NCBI GenBank assembly: GCA_026418275.1
Contig: JAOABQ010000074.1
Span: forward strand, 114,310 to 178,309
Direction: 5' to 3'
Origin: Clostridia bacterium
GTDB lineage: Bacteria; Bacillota; Clostridia; Acetivibrionales; DSM-2933
Length of the DNA stretch: 64,000 nucleotides
Under the pieces are notes generated by a model. The model ran no database searches. It was not told the DNA's origin and saw only the letters and a program-made list of their open reading frames with translations. This document shows positions 8,331 through 17,303 of the stretch, piece after piece. Position 1 is the first letter of the stretch. The number at the start of each line of letters is the position of its first letter. Position numbers and translations under genes: made by a program.

Positions 8331-8366
8331 AACGGCCCCGGGGCTAACGTCCTTGGGGCCTTTGTA
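8331..8366 (+). terminator. Intrinsic terminator after serA
   Basis: GC-rich stem GGCCCC (8334-8339) with GGGGCC (8355-8360), followed by TTTGTATAT. Confidence 0.7.
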
Positions 8367-8420
8367 TATGTTGGCGATAACAAATAAAATCACTTTTATA
8401 TTAAGACGTACTTATAAATG

Positions 8421-8516
8421 GATCTATAGATATAGTAAAATTCGAGAGATCAAATGCCTGGTTTACTTATGTATCAAAAATTGAATTTTTACTTATTGTG
8501 TTTGTTAACTCTATAA
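8421..8516. repeat. Dispersed repeat family A, copy 2 (degenerate)
   Basis: The core ATAGTAAAATTCGAGAGAT..AAATGCCTGGTTTACTTATGT matches the other family-A copies in the orientation of copy 3; the left end is shortened and the right end (TTTGTTAACTCTATAAA) is diverged. It ends 4 bp before the SD of the nucleoid-associated protein gene, so this repeat forms that gene's immediate 5' region. Confidence 0.65.
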
Positions 8517-8533
8517 AATAAGGGGGAATTACT

Positions 8534-9556
8534 ATTTTAATTAAAAAAGCGATCTTGCATATTTTGGATAAAGATGCCAATGACCCTTTGTTTAATGACT
8601 TTGATTTGGAAATTAATGAGGATGTTTATGCATTTTTAGAGAAACATATTGTTAAAGCCATTCAGGATGATGAGTCCAGAAAGGCTAATTTTAAAGAAGG
8701 AATGAACATCATAAAAGAAGTATGCTATAGGATGACAGAAGATGAGTTCTATTTTATTGAGGGTTCAAAAGAAATTGCCAGACAGTTGTTTAAAGCAATG
8801 AAAACAAACAGCACCATCTCGTCTACCGATCTGGTCATTTGCCTATATGAAGAGGAGAATATCGATTATATTGGAATATTGAAAATGGATTATAGTACCT
8901 CTTTTATTCATGATATCGAGCATTTTGATTCCAAATTTAAGATCACCATTAAGAAGCAGGATATCAGCCTTCCGGGAACAGGACAAAAGATTCAAAAATG
9001 TGCATTTGTTAAAGGAAACCGGGAGGTTGAGGGATTTGATTTAATTGTCCTGGATAATCAAATCAATGGGAAAGACCTGGAAGACCCCATTGCGCAGTTT
9101 TTCCTGAAAACCTTTCTGAATGCTGAACTGGTAATGGACAATAAAGTAAGAACTAAAATTCTAAAAAAGGAAACAGAGAATTGGATTCGAACGAAAGCTA
9201 AAGAAGGTGAGGTTGCCGCTGAAGAGGTAAGGCAGTTTATAAATTATGCAATCCGGGAGGAAGAGCATGTGGATATCGGTGAGGTTTCGCAAAAAGCTTT
9301 CGGAAACAAACAGTATTTATATGAGGATTATGTAAGCAACATGAAGGATAAAGGCCTGGTAGAGGAAAAATTTGAAGTGGATAAAGCGTGGGTGGAACGG
9401 AAGCTTAATAAAATCAGATTAAAGACAGAAAGCAATATAGAAGTTGTTTTGTCTTATGAAGACTATAATGATAGAGGCAAGTTTGAAATCATAAGTAATG
9501 GGGATGGGACAAGGAGTATCATCATTAAGAATGTGGTTAGTATCTTTGAAAAGTAA
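8534..9556 (+). CDS. Nucleoid-associated protein, NdpA/YejK (37-kDa) family; probable ATT start
   Basis: About 340 residues when started at ATT 8534. The first in-frame standard start (TTG at 8555) has no SD in place, whereas AGGGGG at 8521-8526 lies 7 nt before ATT 8534, and the added N-terminus (LIKKAILHILDKD) matches the usual beginning of clostridial family members (IIKKAILHILD, from memory). NdpA/YejK proteins associate with the nucleoid; the biochemical function is not settled. The protein is acidic, has no membrane segment, and ends with the family's C-terminal region (about residues 260-340). It is followed by repeat B and a terminator. Family call confident; start codon inferred. Confidence 0.85.
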   Translation: MLIKKAILHILDKDANDPLFNDFDLEINEDVYAFLEKHIVKAIQDDESRKANFKEGMNIIKEVCYRMTEDEFYFIEGSKEIARQLFKAMKTNSTISSTDLVICLYEEENIDYIGILKMDYSTSFIHDIEHFDSKFKITIKKQDISLPGTGQKIQKCAFVKGNREVEGFDLIVLDNQINGKDLEDPIAQFFLKTFLNAELVMDNKVRTKILKKETENWIRTKAKEGEVAAEEVRQFINYAIREEEHVDIGEVSQKAFGNKQYLYEDYVSNMKDKGLVEEKFEVDKAWVERKLNKIRLKTESNIEVVLSYEDYNDRGKFEIISNGDGTRSIIIKNVVSIFEK

Positions 9557-9580
9557 AACTGAAAGTAGGTGTTGTATCCG

Positions 9581-9670
9581 GTGCCTCGTAACGTAATTCT
9601 TTTCTAGCGCAAACAGAGGAAGTGCATTTTTTACACTTTGAAAACTTAAAATTTGTTGTGTGAAAAGCAC
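9581..9670. repeat. Dispersed repeat family B, copy 1
   Basis: GTGCCTCGTAACGTAATTC to TTGTTGTGTGAAAAGCAC, 90 bp. Same family as 12014-12116 (opposite orientation) and 48876-48980. This copy lacks an internal ~13-bp piece (GATATGCGAGGCA region) found in the others. Confidence 0.8.
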
Positions 9671-9734
9671 AGGATTACCCAAAAATGCATAAAAACTTTT
9701 GATTTAGTCATAATATTATATCATTATCCAGAAA

Positions 9735-9763
9735 AGTTTGTTATTTTAACAAACTTTTTTTGG
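9735..9763 (+). terminator. Intrinsic terminator downstream of the NdpA-like gene
   Basis: Stem AGTTTGTT (9735-9742) with AACAAACT (9748-9755), followed by a run of T. Confidence 0.75.
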
Positions 9764-9811
9764 TATCATCCTTTGTTTATAGGTAAAAAAGTATAATGAG
9801 GAGGCGTTTTT

Positions 9812-10003
9812 ATGGATGAAAGAAGGATTTTTGATAAAATTAACGGTATTTTGGAAGATTCCGACTACCCCGTGGAAATAAGCGATATAGCGGGGATAGA
9901 GGAATTTTTAAATGATGTGGACAACGAAAAGTACAGCTTTTATGGAGATATTGAGGGACTTTATAATAAACTTCTGGGCTATGACGAGGATGAGGGTGAA
10001 TAA
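9812..10003 (+). CDS. Small acidic protein of unknown function
   Basis: 63 residues, strongly acidic (many Asp/Glu, C-terminal DEDEGE), predicted helical, no Cys, no membrane segment. ATG preceded by a good SD (GAGGAGGCGTTTTT) and followed by its own terminator at 10074, so it looks like a monocistronic real gene. Not recognised. Confidence 0.65.
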   Translation: MDERRIFDKINGILEDSDYPVEISDIAGIEEFLNDVDNEKYSFYGDIEGLYNKLLGYDEDEGE

Positions 10004-10073
10004 GACAAGGGCCCCTTACTTATGATATTGTCAAAAATCTTAAACGGGTACTTTGAAAGGAATTTGTGCAAAG

Positions 10074-10113
10074 AAAATACTCAACAATTATTGGGCTGTT
10101 GAGTATTTTCTTT
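10074..10113 (+). terminator. Intrinsic terminator
   Basis: 13-bp perfect stem AAAATACTCAACA (10074-10086) with TGTTGAGTATTTT (10097-10109), then CTTT. Serves the 63-residue ORF. Confidence 0.8.
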
Positions 10114-10173
10114 ACGCGTAATGTAATAAAATGCCGGTTAGTCATACCATATTTAATGTGAAACTTTTATTTT

Positions 10174-10767
10174 CTAACCGATTTCTAAAAGGGAAACCAA
10201 ATCGCTATCGTATGGTTTTAGTATGGATTTTACCTTGGGAATATCTCCGGTTAACCAGAGATCAAGAAGGTTTTGGGGTAAAATTACCGGCATCCGGCTA
10301 TGAATTTTTTCCATAACGGAATTGGGTGAAGTGGTTAAGATAACAAATCCGGTATAGGATTTGTTATCTTTATTCATAAAGGTGTTATAAAGTCCTGCCA
10401 TATAAAACATATTTTGATCATTGGTTTTGATAAGATACTTGATTTTTTTTCCTGTTTCCTGTTTCCATTCATAAAATCCATGTGCAGGAACTAAACAGCG
10501 TTTTGAAAAAAAGGACCTTCTAAACATTGCTTTTTCCTCAACAGTTTCACTGCGGGCGTTAATGATAGAGCCGGGGCCGCCGAATTTTGGGAATCCCCAT
10601 TTGGCCGCCATGAGCTTCTTTTTATAATTGTCTGTGGCTATAATAGGTACTGCATCCGTAGGAAATATTTCACCGGACTTTAGATTCAGCAGAATATCTA
10701 TATCTTCAACAATTTGAAGAAACTCGGCATACTCCGAGTCATTAAATAATACGTACCGGCCGCACAT
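10174..10767 (-). CDS. SOS response-associated peptidase-family protein (SRAP; YedK/HMCES)
   Basis: 197 residues. It begins MCGRY, so Cys2 would be exposed after Met removal; this Cys forms a thiazolidine crosslink with abasic sites in single-stranded DNA in YedK/HMCES. Other family marks are NARSET, CLVPAHGFYEW (active-site Glu) and IHSRMPVIL (active-site His). The role is to shield abasic sites during replication. The start is ATG at 10767 with SD AGAGGTGAT. No LexA box was recognised. It may be cotranscribed with the small membrane protein upstream, which begins 232 bp away on the same strand. Confidence 0.93.
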   Translation of the reverse strand: MCGRYVLFNDSEYAEFLQIVEDIDILLNLKSGEIFPTDAVPIIATDNYKKKLMAAKWGFPKFGGPGSIINARSETVEEKAMFRRSFFSKRCLVPAHGFYEWKQETGKKIKYLIKTNDQNMFYMAGLYNTFMNKDNKSYTGFVILTTSPNSVMEKIHSRMPVILPQNLLDLWLTGDIPKVKSILKPYDSDLVSLLEIG

Positions 10768-10813
10768 AGGGCGATCACCTCTTTGTTAAAGGGTATTTAA
10801 TTACTGGAAAAGG

Positions 10814-10999
10814 TTACTTGGATTTTAATCTTCTTATAAGAAGATTAATTCCTAACACCGCTAGCAAAATCCCAAAAAAAAGCGTAGTAGCGCCAATGAT
10901 AAAATGGCTCTGGGTCAGTATGATGCTGACAACGGTTATAGCTACCCCTGCCAAGCTCAAAATGAAAGCAAGCAGTTTAGAGGATTGTAAATGATTCAT
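10814..10999 (-). CDS. Small two-helix membrane protein
   Basis: 61 residues with two hydrophobic helices (about 9-29 and 32-54) and a basic tail LIRRLKSK. ATG with a strong SD (TATAGGAGGTTTT on the minus strand). The gene ends 46 bp before the SRAP start, so an operon is likely. Family not recognised; function unknown. Confidence 0.6.
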   Translation of the reverse strand: MNHLQSSKLLAFILSLAGVAITVVSIILTQSHFIIGATTLFFGILLAVLGINLLIRRLKSK

Positions 11000-11254
11000 G
11001 AAAACCTCCTATAAATAGACTATGAAATATTATAGAACGGAATAAGGGAGTTGTAAAGATATAACCCTGAGTCTGAATAAGTCGTGGGGGTGATACAAAT
11101 AGGATTCAGGATCATTTATGATAAGATCCTTTAAAGACCGACATATACCTTTTAATGAAAATAAGGATGACTTTATCCTATTTGGTAACACATTTTAAAA
11201 TGGTGAATATAATGGATTAGTATGTAAAAAATGATCTTAAAGCGAGGGTATTTT

Positions 11255-11386
11255 ATGGAAGACAATAGAGGATGTGGATGTGGCTTTGGCTTTGATTGGA
11301 CTTGGATTATTATTATCATTTTAATTATCATTTTGGTATTTCCAGGAATATTTGGTGGTATCGGCTGCGGATTCAAGGGATGCTAA
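11255..11386 (+). CDS. 43-residue Gly/Cys-rich single-span peptide (YjcZ-like)
   Basis: The translation starts MEDNRGCGCGFGFDW, then a hydrophobic Ile-rich helix (about residues 15-32), then GGIGCGFKGC. The Gly/Cys/Phe-rich flanks and single membrane span resemble, from memory, the very small YjcZ-type sporulation proteins of Firmicutes. A weak SD (GCGAGGG) precedes the ATG and a strong intrinsic terminator follows at 11413, which supports a real transcript. Assignment tentative. Confidence 0.55.
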   Translation: MEDNRGCGCGFGFDWTWIIIIILIIILVFPGIFGGIGCGFKGC

Positions 11387-11412
11387 CATGTAAAACTGAA
11401 TGAAATCAGCAG

Positions 11413-11439
11413 AAAGGAGGCCTTAAAGCCTCCTTTTTT
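11413..11439 (+). terminator. Intrinsic terminator after the 43-residue ORF
   Basis: Stem AAAGGAGGC (11413-11421) with GCCTCCTTT (11428-11436), then T residues. Confidence 0.85.
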
Positions 11440-11579
11440 CAATTGATATATTTCTAGAAAACATGGAATGCGCCATTATTCTTCCTCTTAATCACAAAAA
11501 AATGGTATTTAATACATTCCTCCTATAGAAGGATGACATAGTTTCATTTGGGAAAAATAAAACTATGAGGAGGGATGGT

Positions 11580-11675
11580 ATGCTAAAACGGGCAATATTT
11601 ATTTTTACTATATTAAGAAAAACTTATAAAATACTAAAGATAATAAAACAGAGAAGAAAGCTTTTTAAAATATGA
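11580..11675 (+). CDS. 31-residue basic hydrophobic peptide
   Basis: ATG at 11580 with an excellent SD GAGGAGGGA six bases upstream. The product starts MLKRAIFIFTILRKTYK and ends QRRKLFKI: a short hydrophobic stretch followed by repeated Lys/Arg, cationic and possibly amphipathic. No family recognised. The SD quality is the main argument; it could be a membrane-associated micropeptide or a chance ORF. Confidence 0.35.
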   Translation: MLKRAIFIFTILRKTYKILKIIKQRRKLFKI

Positions 11676-12013
11676 GGAAAATAAAGGAATTTAATGAATG
11701 CCGCCTGAATATTCCTATTAAAGTTTGAGTTAGGTTCTGTTAATATATAAATAGCAAAGTGTTCATTATACTATATAAACACAATGATCAGCTGCGAAAA
11801 TAGAAATAATAAAAATTATAGATTTAATTAAGTTAAAATATGTAAACGTTTTAAACTATATGCTATAATAGATTTATTGTGGAGTTAAAAGGGTATCATC
11901 GTGGCTTAAGGATGTATTTTATAGCTTTTGGTTAAGTAATTGATCAATTTATCTTTAAGTACTTCAGGTGTTTTTTAGAAGTCCCCTTTTTAAATACAGA
12001 GAAATTGATTTCT
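11676..12013. other. Intergenic region upstream of the GGDEF-EAL gene
   Basis: AT-rich, no ORF and no recognised riboswitch. A possible -10 (TATAAT near 11864) lacks a clear -35. Repeat B copy 2 follows immediately. Confidence 0.3.
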
Positions 12014-12116
12014 AGTGCTTTTTAACACAACAAATTTTAAGTTTCAAAGTGTTAAAAATGCACTTCCTCTGTTTGTGCCTCGCATACCCTAGAAAAGAAT
12101 TACGTTACGGGGCACT
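12014..12116. repeat. Dispersed repeat family B, copy 2 (inverted)
   Basis: AGTGCTTTTTAACACAACAAA to ACGTTACGGGGCACT, the reverse complement of the 48.9-kb copy over essentially its full length. Lies in the 5' region of the GGDEF-EAL gene, 62 bp before its start codon. Confidence 0.8.
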
Positions 12117-12178
12117 AGGGAGTGCAGTTGGTTAATGAACAGTGAATATGCTAAAAATGTATTCTCTTGGGGGTTATT

Positions 12179-14800
12179 ATGAAAAAAGAAAGTAATGGAG
12201 TTCAAAATTTAAAAGACGGTTACAGTGATAAACAACACATATTTGTAAAGACCAATATTGAACAGCTAAACAGTTTGGATTCCAAGTTTAAAACTTTAGC
12301 GATTAGGTTCTCAATCCTATATTTTGTTTTGGCTTCCGTTTTAACTAGCTATCTAGGAAGGATTATTACAAGACTATTTGAGGATGAACAGACAAAAACA
12401 GTATTGCAAGTCTCGAAGCTTATATTATTTTCTTTAATTTCTTCTTGTCTCATCTATATTATTATCAGCAAAGGTCTTAAAATGATCAGTGAGTCCCATG
12501 AAAAGCTCTTGAAGAGTTATAAGGAATTAGATATTACGCATCAGGAACTGACAGCCGTTGAGGAGGAATTGAGAGCACAATATGATGAGCAAAGTATCAC
12601 AAATGAAATCTTAAGAAAAGAAAGGGATTTTTCACAAAGCATTTTGGATAATTCAAGTATATTTATTATTGTATGGAATCCCACTAACCAGACCCTTCTG
12701 CGCTTTAATAAGTATGCTGAAGAAATGACAGGGTTTCGTGAAGAGGAAGTATTGGATATAAAATACTTAAATACTATCATGAACGAGCGGGAAAAAAATC
12801 ATACTTTGAAAATATTTGAGCTGCTCTCCATCGGAAAGCTGCCTCTTATGTATGAAAATCCTATACTGTGTAAGGATGGAAAAAAGATTGATGTACTATG
12901 GAGCAATAGCATTGTAAGAGATCGTTTTGATCAGCCGGAAATAGCTATATCCATGGGTGTTGACATAACCCAACGGAAGGAAGCTGAAAGAAAACTTTTA
13001 GACAGTTATCAGGAGCTTGAAGCAGTATATGAGGAATTGACGGCTACTGAAGAAGAACTAAAAGAGCAGTATGATAAACTGCGGGAAAAGGAAGAAGCGT
13101 TAAGGACCAGTGAGGAAAGATTCAGGCTTGCTCTTGAAGGATCTAAGGATGGTATTTGGGATTGGGATATAAAACACGGTAAATCCTTTATATCGGACAG
13201 ATGGTTCGAATCAATGGGATATTCTTTAAAGCAAATTGAGGTTAAACACGAGGTTTGGCTTCAAATGATTCATTCTGAGGATTTGGAAAGAGTAAATCAG
13301 GTATTGCAGGATCACTTGGATAAAAAAACTCCATATTTTTCCTGCGAGTACAGGTTAAAGAGCGGAAGCGGGGAGTATAAATGGGTGCTGGCCCGGGGAA
13401 AAGCCTTATGGGATTTGGACGGAAACCCTATAAGAATTGCCGGGTCTCAGACAGATATTACAGACAAAAAAGAATATGAGGAAAAAATACACTATCTTGC
13501 GTATTTTGACTTGCTGACAGGCCTTCCAAACAGAACAATGTTTGAGAAAAAACTCAACCAGGAGTTGGAACATGCATTGGAAAGAGGGCAAAAGGGTGCG
13601 ATTCTCTTTCTGGATTTGGATAATTTTAAAGCCATTAATGATACATTCGGTCACCCGGTAGGAGATAACCTTCTTAAAAATGTAGCCTATTTGCTTAAGA
13701 ATTTTGAGGAGGAAGGTGTTTTGGTTTCCAGAATCGGAGGCGATGAATTTGCGATATTGCTTTCCGACATTACCGACAAAAGTATACCCGTGGATTTGGC
13801 GAGCAACATTATAAAGCTGTTCCAAAATCCCTGGGAACTTATAGAGCGGGAGTTTTATAATACTGTAAGTATAGGAATCGCCTATTACCCGGAGGATGGT
13901 ACCAATATTGAAACACTTTTTAGAAATGCAGATTCTGCAATGTACTATGCAAAAGGAACAGGTAAAGACAATTATATGGTATATTCCCCCAAAATGAATG
14001 TTGAATTTATGGAGAAGCTGGACATAGAGAACGACTTAAGACATGCGGTGGATAAAAATGAGTTTATTTTACATTATCAACCTCAAATTGATTTTAAAAC
14101 CGGCAGAATTATAGGCGTTGAAGCGCTTTTGAGATGGAATCATCCTACGAAGGGATTGATACCTCCGCTAAAATTTATTCCAATCGCAGAAGAGACCGGA
14201 CTGATTGTACCTATTGGAGAATGGGTCCTCAAAACAGCATGCAGGCAGAATAAAGTATGGCAGGATATGGGATATAATAAAATCAGTATATCGGTAAATC
14301 TTTCTGCACGACAATTTCAAAAACCCAATTTGAAGGAAAAAATTCAAAATATACTGAAGGAAACAGGTTTGGAAGCAAAATGGCTGGATCTTGAAATTAC
14401 CGAGAGCATTACAATTTCTGATTTGGACTTGACGGTCAGGATTTTAAAAGAACTCAATGAAATCGGTGTGAATATTTCTTTGGATGACTTTGGAACCGGA
14501 TATTCCTCTCTGAATTATTTGAAGAGACTTCCGATTAATACATTAAAAATCGATAAGACCTTTGTAAAGGATATTGTTATGAACTCTCCCGAAGAGGCCA
14601 TTGCGGAGTCTATTATTACCTTGGCGCATAAAATGAAATTAACTGTGGTGGCAGAAGGAATTGAGACAGAGGACCAGTTGGCCTTTTTAAGATCAAATCA
14701 ATGTGATATCGGTCAAGGCTTTTTATTCAGTAAACCTTTATTGCCGGAAGGCATTGAGGAATTGATTAAGGAAGACCGGGTTTTTGCCATTCCAAAATAA
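12179..14800 (+). CDS. Membrane-bound PAS-PAS-GGDEF-EAL protein (c-di-GMP turnover)
   Basis: About 873 residues from ATG 12179 (SD TGGGGG; an in-frame TTG at 12167 overlaps the SD). Two membrane helices (about 42-60 and 80-98), then a coiled coil, PAS (about 150-265), a second similar coiled coil, PAS/PAC (about 310-430), GGDEF domain with intact GGDEF at about 520-524, and EAL domain with [33 protein letters not shown] and AEGIET. Both catalytic domains appear intact, so the protein could make or degrade cyclic di-GMP; no RxxD inhibitory site is seen just before GGDEF. Each PAS is preceded by a duplicated QEL-AVEEEL-EQYD-type coiled-coil segment. Monocistronic, with terminator after. Confidence 0.95.
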   Translation: MKKESNGVQNLKDGYSDKQHIFVKTNIEQLNSLDSKFKTLAIRFSILYFVLASVLTSYLGRIITRLFEDEQTKTVLQVSKLILFSLISSCLIYIIISKGLKMISESHEKLLKSYKELDITHQELTAVEEELRAQYDEQSITNEILRKERDFSQSILDNSSIFIIVWNPTNQTLLRFNKYAEEMTGFREEEVLDIKYLNTIMNEREKNHTLKIFELLSIGKLPLMYENPILCKDGKKIDVLWSNSIVRDRFDQPEIAISMGVDITQRKEAERKLLDSYQELEAVYEELTATEEELKEQYDKLREKEEALRTSEERFRLALEGSKDGIWDWDIKHGKSFISDRWFESMGYSLKQIEVKHEVWLQMIHSEDLERVNQVLQDHLDKKTPYFSCEYRLKSGSGEYKWVLARGKALWDLDGNPIRIAGSQTDITDKKEYEEKIHYLAYFDLLTGLPNRTMFEKKLNQELEHALERGQKGAILFLDLDNFKAINDTFGHPVGDNLLKNVAYLLKNFEEEGVLVSRIGGDEFAILLSDITDKSIPVDLASNIIKLFQNPWELIEREFYNTVSIGIAYYPEDGTNIETLFRNADSAMYYAKGTGKDNYMVYSPKMNVEFMEKLDIENDLRHAVDKNEFILHYQPQIDFKTGRIIGVEALLRWNHPTKGLIPPLKFIPIAEETGLIVPIGEWVLKTACRQNKVWQDMGYNKISISVNLSARQFQKPNLKEKIQNILKETGLEAKWLDLEITESITISDLDLTVRILKELNEIGVNISLDDFGTGYSSLNYLKRLPINTLKIDKTFVKDIVMNSPEEAIAESIITLAHKMKLTVVAEGIETEDQLAFLRSNQCDIGQGFLFSKPLLPEGIEELIKEDRVFAIPK

Positions 14801-14812
14801 TGTATAATACCT

Positions 14813-14842
14813 AAAAGGGGCTTCATTTGAGGCCCCTTTATC
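14813..14842 (+). terminator. Intrinsic terminator after the GGDEF-EAL gene
   Basis: AAAGGGGC...GCCCCTTT stem with a short loop followed by A/T-rich sequence. Confidence 0.75.
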
Positions 14843-14865
14843 ATTAGGAGTTCATAATACCTTCA

Positions 14866-15105
14866 TTAAGAGGCTGTGTTTGAAACCGTTACAACCATAT
14901 TGATTTCTCCGCCGCTATTTTCTGCCTCTGTAAACATGGTTTGGAGGCTTTTAAAAACCTCTTCCTTGCTCCCTTTGAGCAGCGTATTCATGGAATTTAC
15001 CGAGTAGTCCACCTTAGTGTTATGGAGAGTATTAATGGAACTATTAATAACACCGGTTGCATTGTCAGTTTTTAAGGGGTAAATTGCAACTTCTGCAGTA
15101 ATCAA
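14866..15105 (-). CDS. Thiamine-binding family protein (MTH1187/YkoF-like), TTG start
   Basis: 79 residues beginning LITAEVAIYPLKTD. Small single-domain ferredoxin-like proteins of this family bind thiamine or related ligands (family knowledge). A longer frame exists to ATG 15135, but it has no SD, while GAGGTG lies inside that extension exactly six nt before TTG 15105; TTG is therefore the likely start. No thiamine (TPP) riboswitch and no thi genes are adjacent, so the ligand is uncertain. Confidence 0.65.
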   Translation of the reverse strand: MITAEVAIYPLKTDNATGVINSSINTLHNTKVDYSVNSMNTLLKGSKEEVFKSLQTMFTEAENSGGEINMVVTVSNTAS

Positions 15106-15338
15106 ATTTCTCACCTCGTTTTTATTATGATTCATGTTGCGATAGAACTTACGATAATCTCAACACCAGCCAATTGCGGGCAGCATGGAAGCACTTTCTA
15201 AATGTTCTGTCAAATGGTTGATGTTAATCGAATTTTCTATATATATATAGTTTGTTAATAAACCTTGATAATATTCAAACTGATGTAAAAATTCCTCTCA
15301 TAGCATATGTTATTAGAGGAATTTTTTTTAAAACTAAT
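15106..15338. other. Intergenic region with an orphan hairpin-terminator
   Basis: Contains AAAATTCCTCT (about 15288-15298) / AGAGGAATTTT (about 15315-15325) with a T-run on its plus side and a shorter T-run on the minus side. Neither flanking gene obviously needs it, as 14800 has its own terminator. A short unannotated transcript is possible; no ORF seen. Confidence 0.4.
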
Positions 15339-15442
15339 TATAGATAACGAAGTGTAAACATAGTAAAATTCGAGAGATGAAATACCTAGTTTACGTGGTC
15401 TTTCAGAAATCGAAATTTTACTTTTACAGTTCGTTATCTATA
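15339..15442. repeat. Dispersed repeat family A, copy 3
   Basis: TATAGATAACGAAGTGTAAAC to ACAGTTCGTTATCTATA, 104 bp, opposite orientation to copies 1 and 4. Ends 145 bp before the IS110 transposase start. Confidence 0.8.
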
Positions 15443-15587
15443 AAAAACAATAAAGATCATTTGCTTTTTAGAGCATTCCTGTAAAGAAAATAAATGAACT
15501 TTGAAAAATGAGACACCTCACAATAAAATAGAGATGTGCTGATCCGGTCAAGAAAGGCACAAAACTAAAATATTGGAGGCGTCATAT

Positions 15588-16862
15588 ATGAAGCGTACAC
15601 AAAATGAGAAGATTTTGCAAATTAATTTTGAAACATTGGTAGTAGGAATTGACATTGGAAAGGATACACATTACGCAAGGGCCTTTGATTGCAGGGGAAT
15701 CGAGCTATCAAAACTCCTTAGGTTTAGTAACACGAATCAAGGCTATGAAGCCCTTGAGAATTGGATACAGGGAATAATGAAGGAGAATGGAAAGGCCGAG
15801 GCAATCGTAGGTTTTGAGCCTACAGGACACTACTGGTTTACGCTTGGTGATCATCTGCTAAGAAAAAGGCATCGTCTAGGAATAGTGAATCCATTCCACG
15901 TGAAGTGTACAAGAGAGCTTGATGATAACAGTCAAACAAAGAATGATAAAAAGGACCCCAAAACCATAGCAATGCTGGTCAAAGACGGCAGATTCAGGGA
16001 TGTTTACATACCTGAGGATGTATACCAGGAGCTTCGTGAAGCGGTCAGTGAAAGAGAACGGCTGGTTGAGCAATTAATAGGTTTAAGCAATCAGGTTATC
16101 CGATGGCTTGATATACGGTTTCCTGAGTTTAACGAAGTGTTCAAGGATTGGAGCGGCGAAGCTGCATGGCTGACGCTAAGGCACTATCCAACTCCTGCAA
16201 AGGTAGTTGCTGCAGGTGCATCAGATATTGTCAGCACTTGGAGAAATGAAATGAAGAAACCGAGTCTTAAAAGGGCTGAAAAGCTTGTAAATTTGGCTCT
16301 TGAGTCAATAGGTAGAACTACTGGAAGTAAAGCAGCAGAAGCGGCTTTACAGAATCTATTGACACAATATGAAATGGTAATGCAGCAAAAACAGGATATT
16401 GAAAAACTGATGCATGAGTTGCTCATAAAGGTGCCAAATGCATCAAAGCTAGTAGATATTAAAGGGATCGGAATGGTAACAGCAGCGGTCATTGTCAGCG
16501 AAATCGGTGATATCAGCCGGTTTAAAGATCCCAGGCAGATACAGAAAATGGCTGGACTAAGCTTGCGGGAGAATAGTTCAGGCAAGCATAAAGGGAAAAC
16601 AACAATAAGTAAGCGAGGGCGAAAGCGTTTAAGAGAAGGGCTTTTCAGAGCCATCATAACAATGTTGGCAACAAACCAGGAATTTCGAATGTTGCATCAA
16701 AGAAATCTTGGCAGAGAAAAGAACCCACTTAATAAAATGGAATCAATAATAGCCCTTTGTGGCAAGCTTATTCGAGTTATTTTTGCAATATTGACAAAGG
16801 GTAATGGCTACGATGCAAACAGGATGGTGAATGACATAAATAGGTCGATGAAGGCTGCATAA
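15588..16862 (+). CDS. IS110-family transposase (DEDD recombinase)
   Basis: 424 residues from ATG 15588 (SD TGGAGGCG; an in-frame upstream codon overlaps the SD). The N-terminal RuvC-like DEDD domain shows GIDIGKDTHYA (Asp22), VGFEPTGHYW (Glu77) and NDKKDPKTIA (Asp120, Asp123); the C-terminal Transposase_20 domain contains DIKGIGMVTAAVIVSEIGD and FKDPRQIQKMAGL with the conserved serine region GLSLRENSSG. No frameshift or stop, so it may be active. IS110 enzymes catalyse recombination guided by a bridge RNA encoded in the element's non-coding end. Confidence 0.95.
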   Translation: MKRTQNEKILQINFETLVVGIDIGKDTHYARAFDCRGIELSKLLRFSNTNQGYEALENWIQGIMKENGKAEAIVGFEPTGHYWFTLGDHLLRKRHRLGIVNPFHVKCTRELDDNSQTKNDKKDPKTIAMLVKDGRFRDVYIPEDVYQELREAVSERERLVEQLIGLSNQVIRWLDIRFPEFNEVFKDWSGEAAWLTLRHYPTPAKVVAAGASDIVSTWRNEMKKPSLKRAEKLVNLALESIGRTTGSKAAEAALQNLLTQYEMVMQQKQDIEKLMHELLIKVPNASKLVDIKGIGMVTAAVIVSEIGDISRFKDPRQIQKMAGLSLRENSSGKHKGKTTISKRGRKRLREGLFRAIITMLATNQEFRMLHQRNLGREKNPLNKMESIIALCGKLIRVIFAILTKGNGYDANRMVNDINRSMKAA

Positions 16863-17235
16863 CAGCCGGAGATTATCAGATTAGATGACTGTAAGGGACT
16901 CCGATGACCGCAACAGAGAAAGTTACAGTCAGGTTATGAAAATCAATTTTTGCAGTATTTGTACCTTGAAATGTAGAGCCGGGGCAGTCAAGTTGAATTT
17001 TACCTTTAGGGCATAGACCCAGCTTAGGAGCATGATTGACGTTCTACCTCTTGGATACGCAGGACGAAGGAATTGGGCACATTTGATGCCGGAAGACATG
17101 GGAGGTTTGCGACCTGGAGCTTATGTGGAATCCCAATGGCCGAGATAGAAAAACACATGCGGTTTTATTTTCTCTGCCTGAATCCATAAAACTACCAGAT
17201 TTATGCAATTTCTAGAGAGTGGGCTTATACAGATT
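16863..17235 (+). ncRNA. Candidate IS110/IS1111 3' non-coding end, possible bridge RNA
   Basis: No ORF. It opens with a 9-bp stem TGACTGTAA (16886-16894) with TTACAGTCA (16923-16931) right after the transposase stop, followed by GC-richer, structured-looking sequence (GGCATAGACCCAGCTTAGGAGC region), unlike the AT-rich spacers elsewhere. In IS1111-type members the bridge RNA is encoded 3' of the transposase. Position and structure fit; guide loops were not resolved. Confidence 0.4.
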
Positions 17236-17303
17236 AAAATGGAATACTGTGAAAAATTAAGATAATTGAAGTAAACGAGAGTATATTAAGGGAGGTTTCA
17301 ATT

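Larger units (their letters stand above)
15443..17235 (+). mobile_element. IS110-family insertion sequence (approximate limits)
   Basis: An intact IS110-type transposase gene (15588-16862) flanked by about 145 bp upstream and a long non-coding downstream segment (about 370 bp) that precedes the next gene. No terminal inverted repeats or target duplication could be fixed by eye, as expected for this family. The long 3' non-coding end suggests the IS1111-like arrangement. Limits are estimates. Confidence 0.65.

Noticed and set aside
10131..10316. 61-codon plus-strand frame at the end of the SRAP gene
   Set aside because: Antisense to the SRAP coding sequence, no SD.
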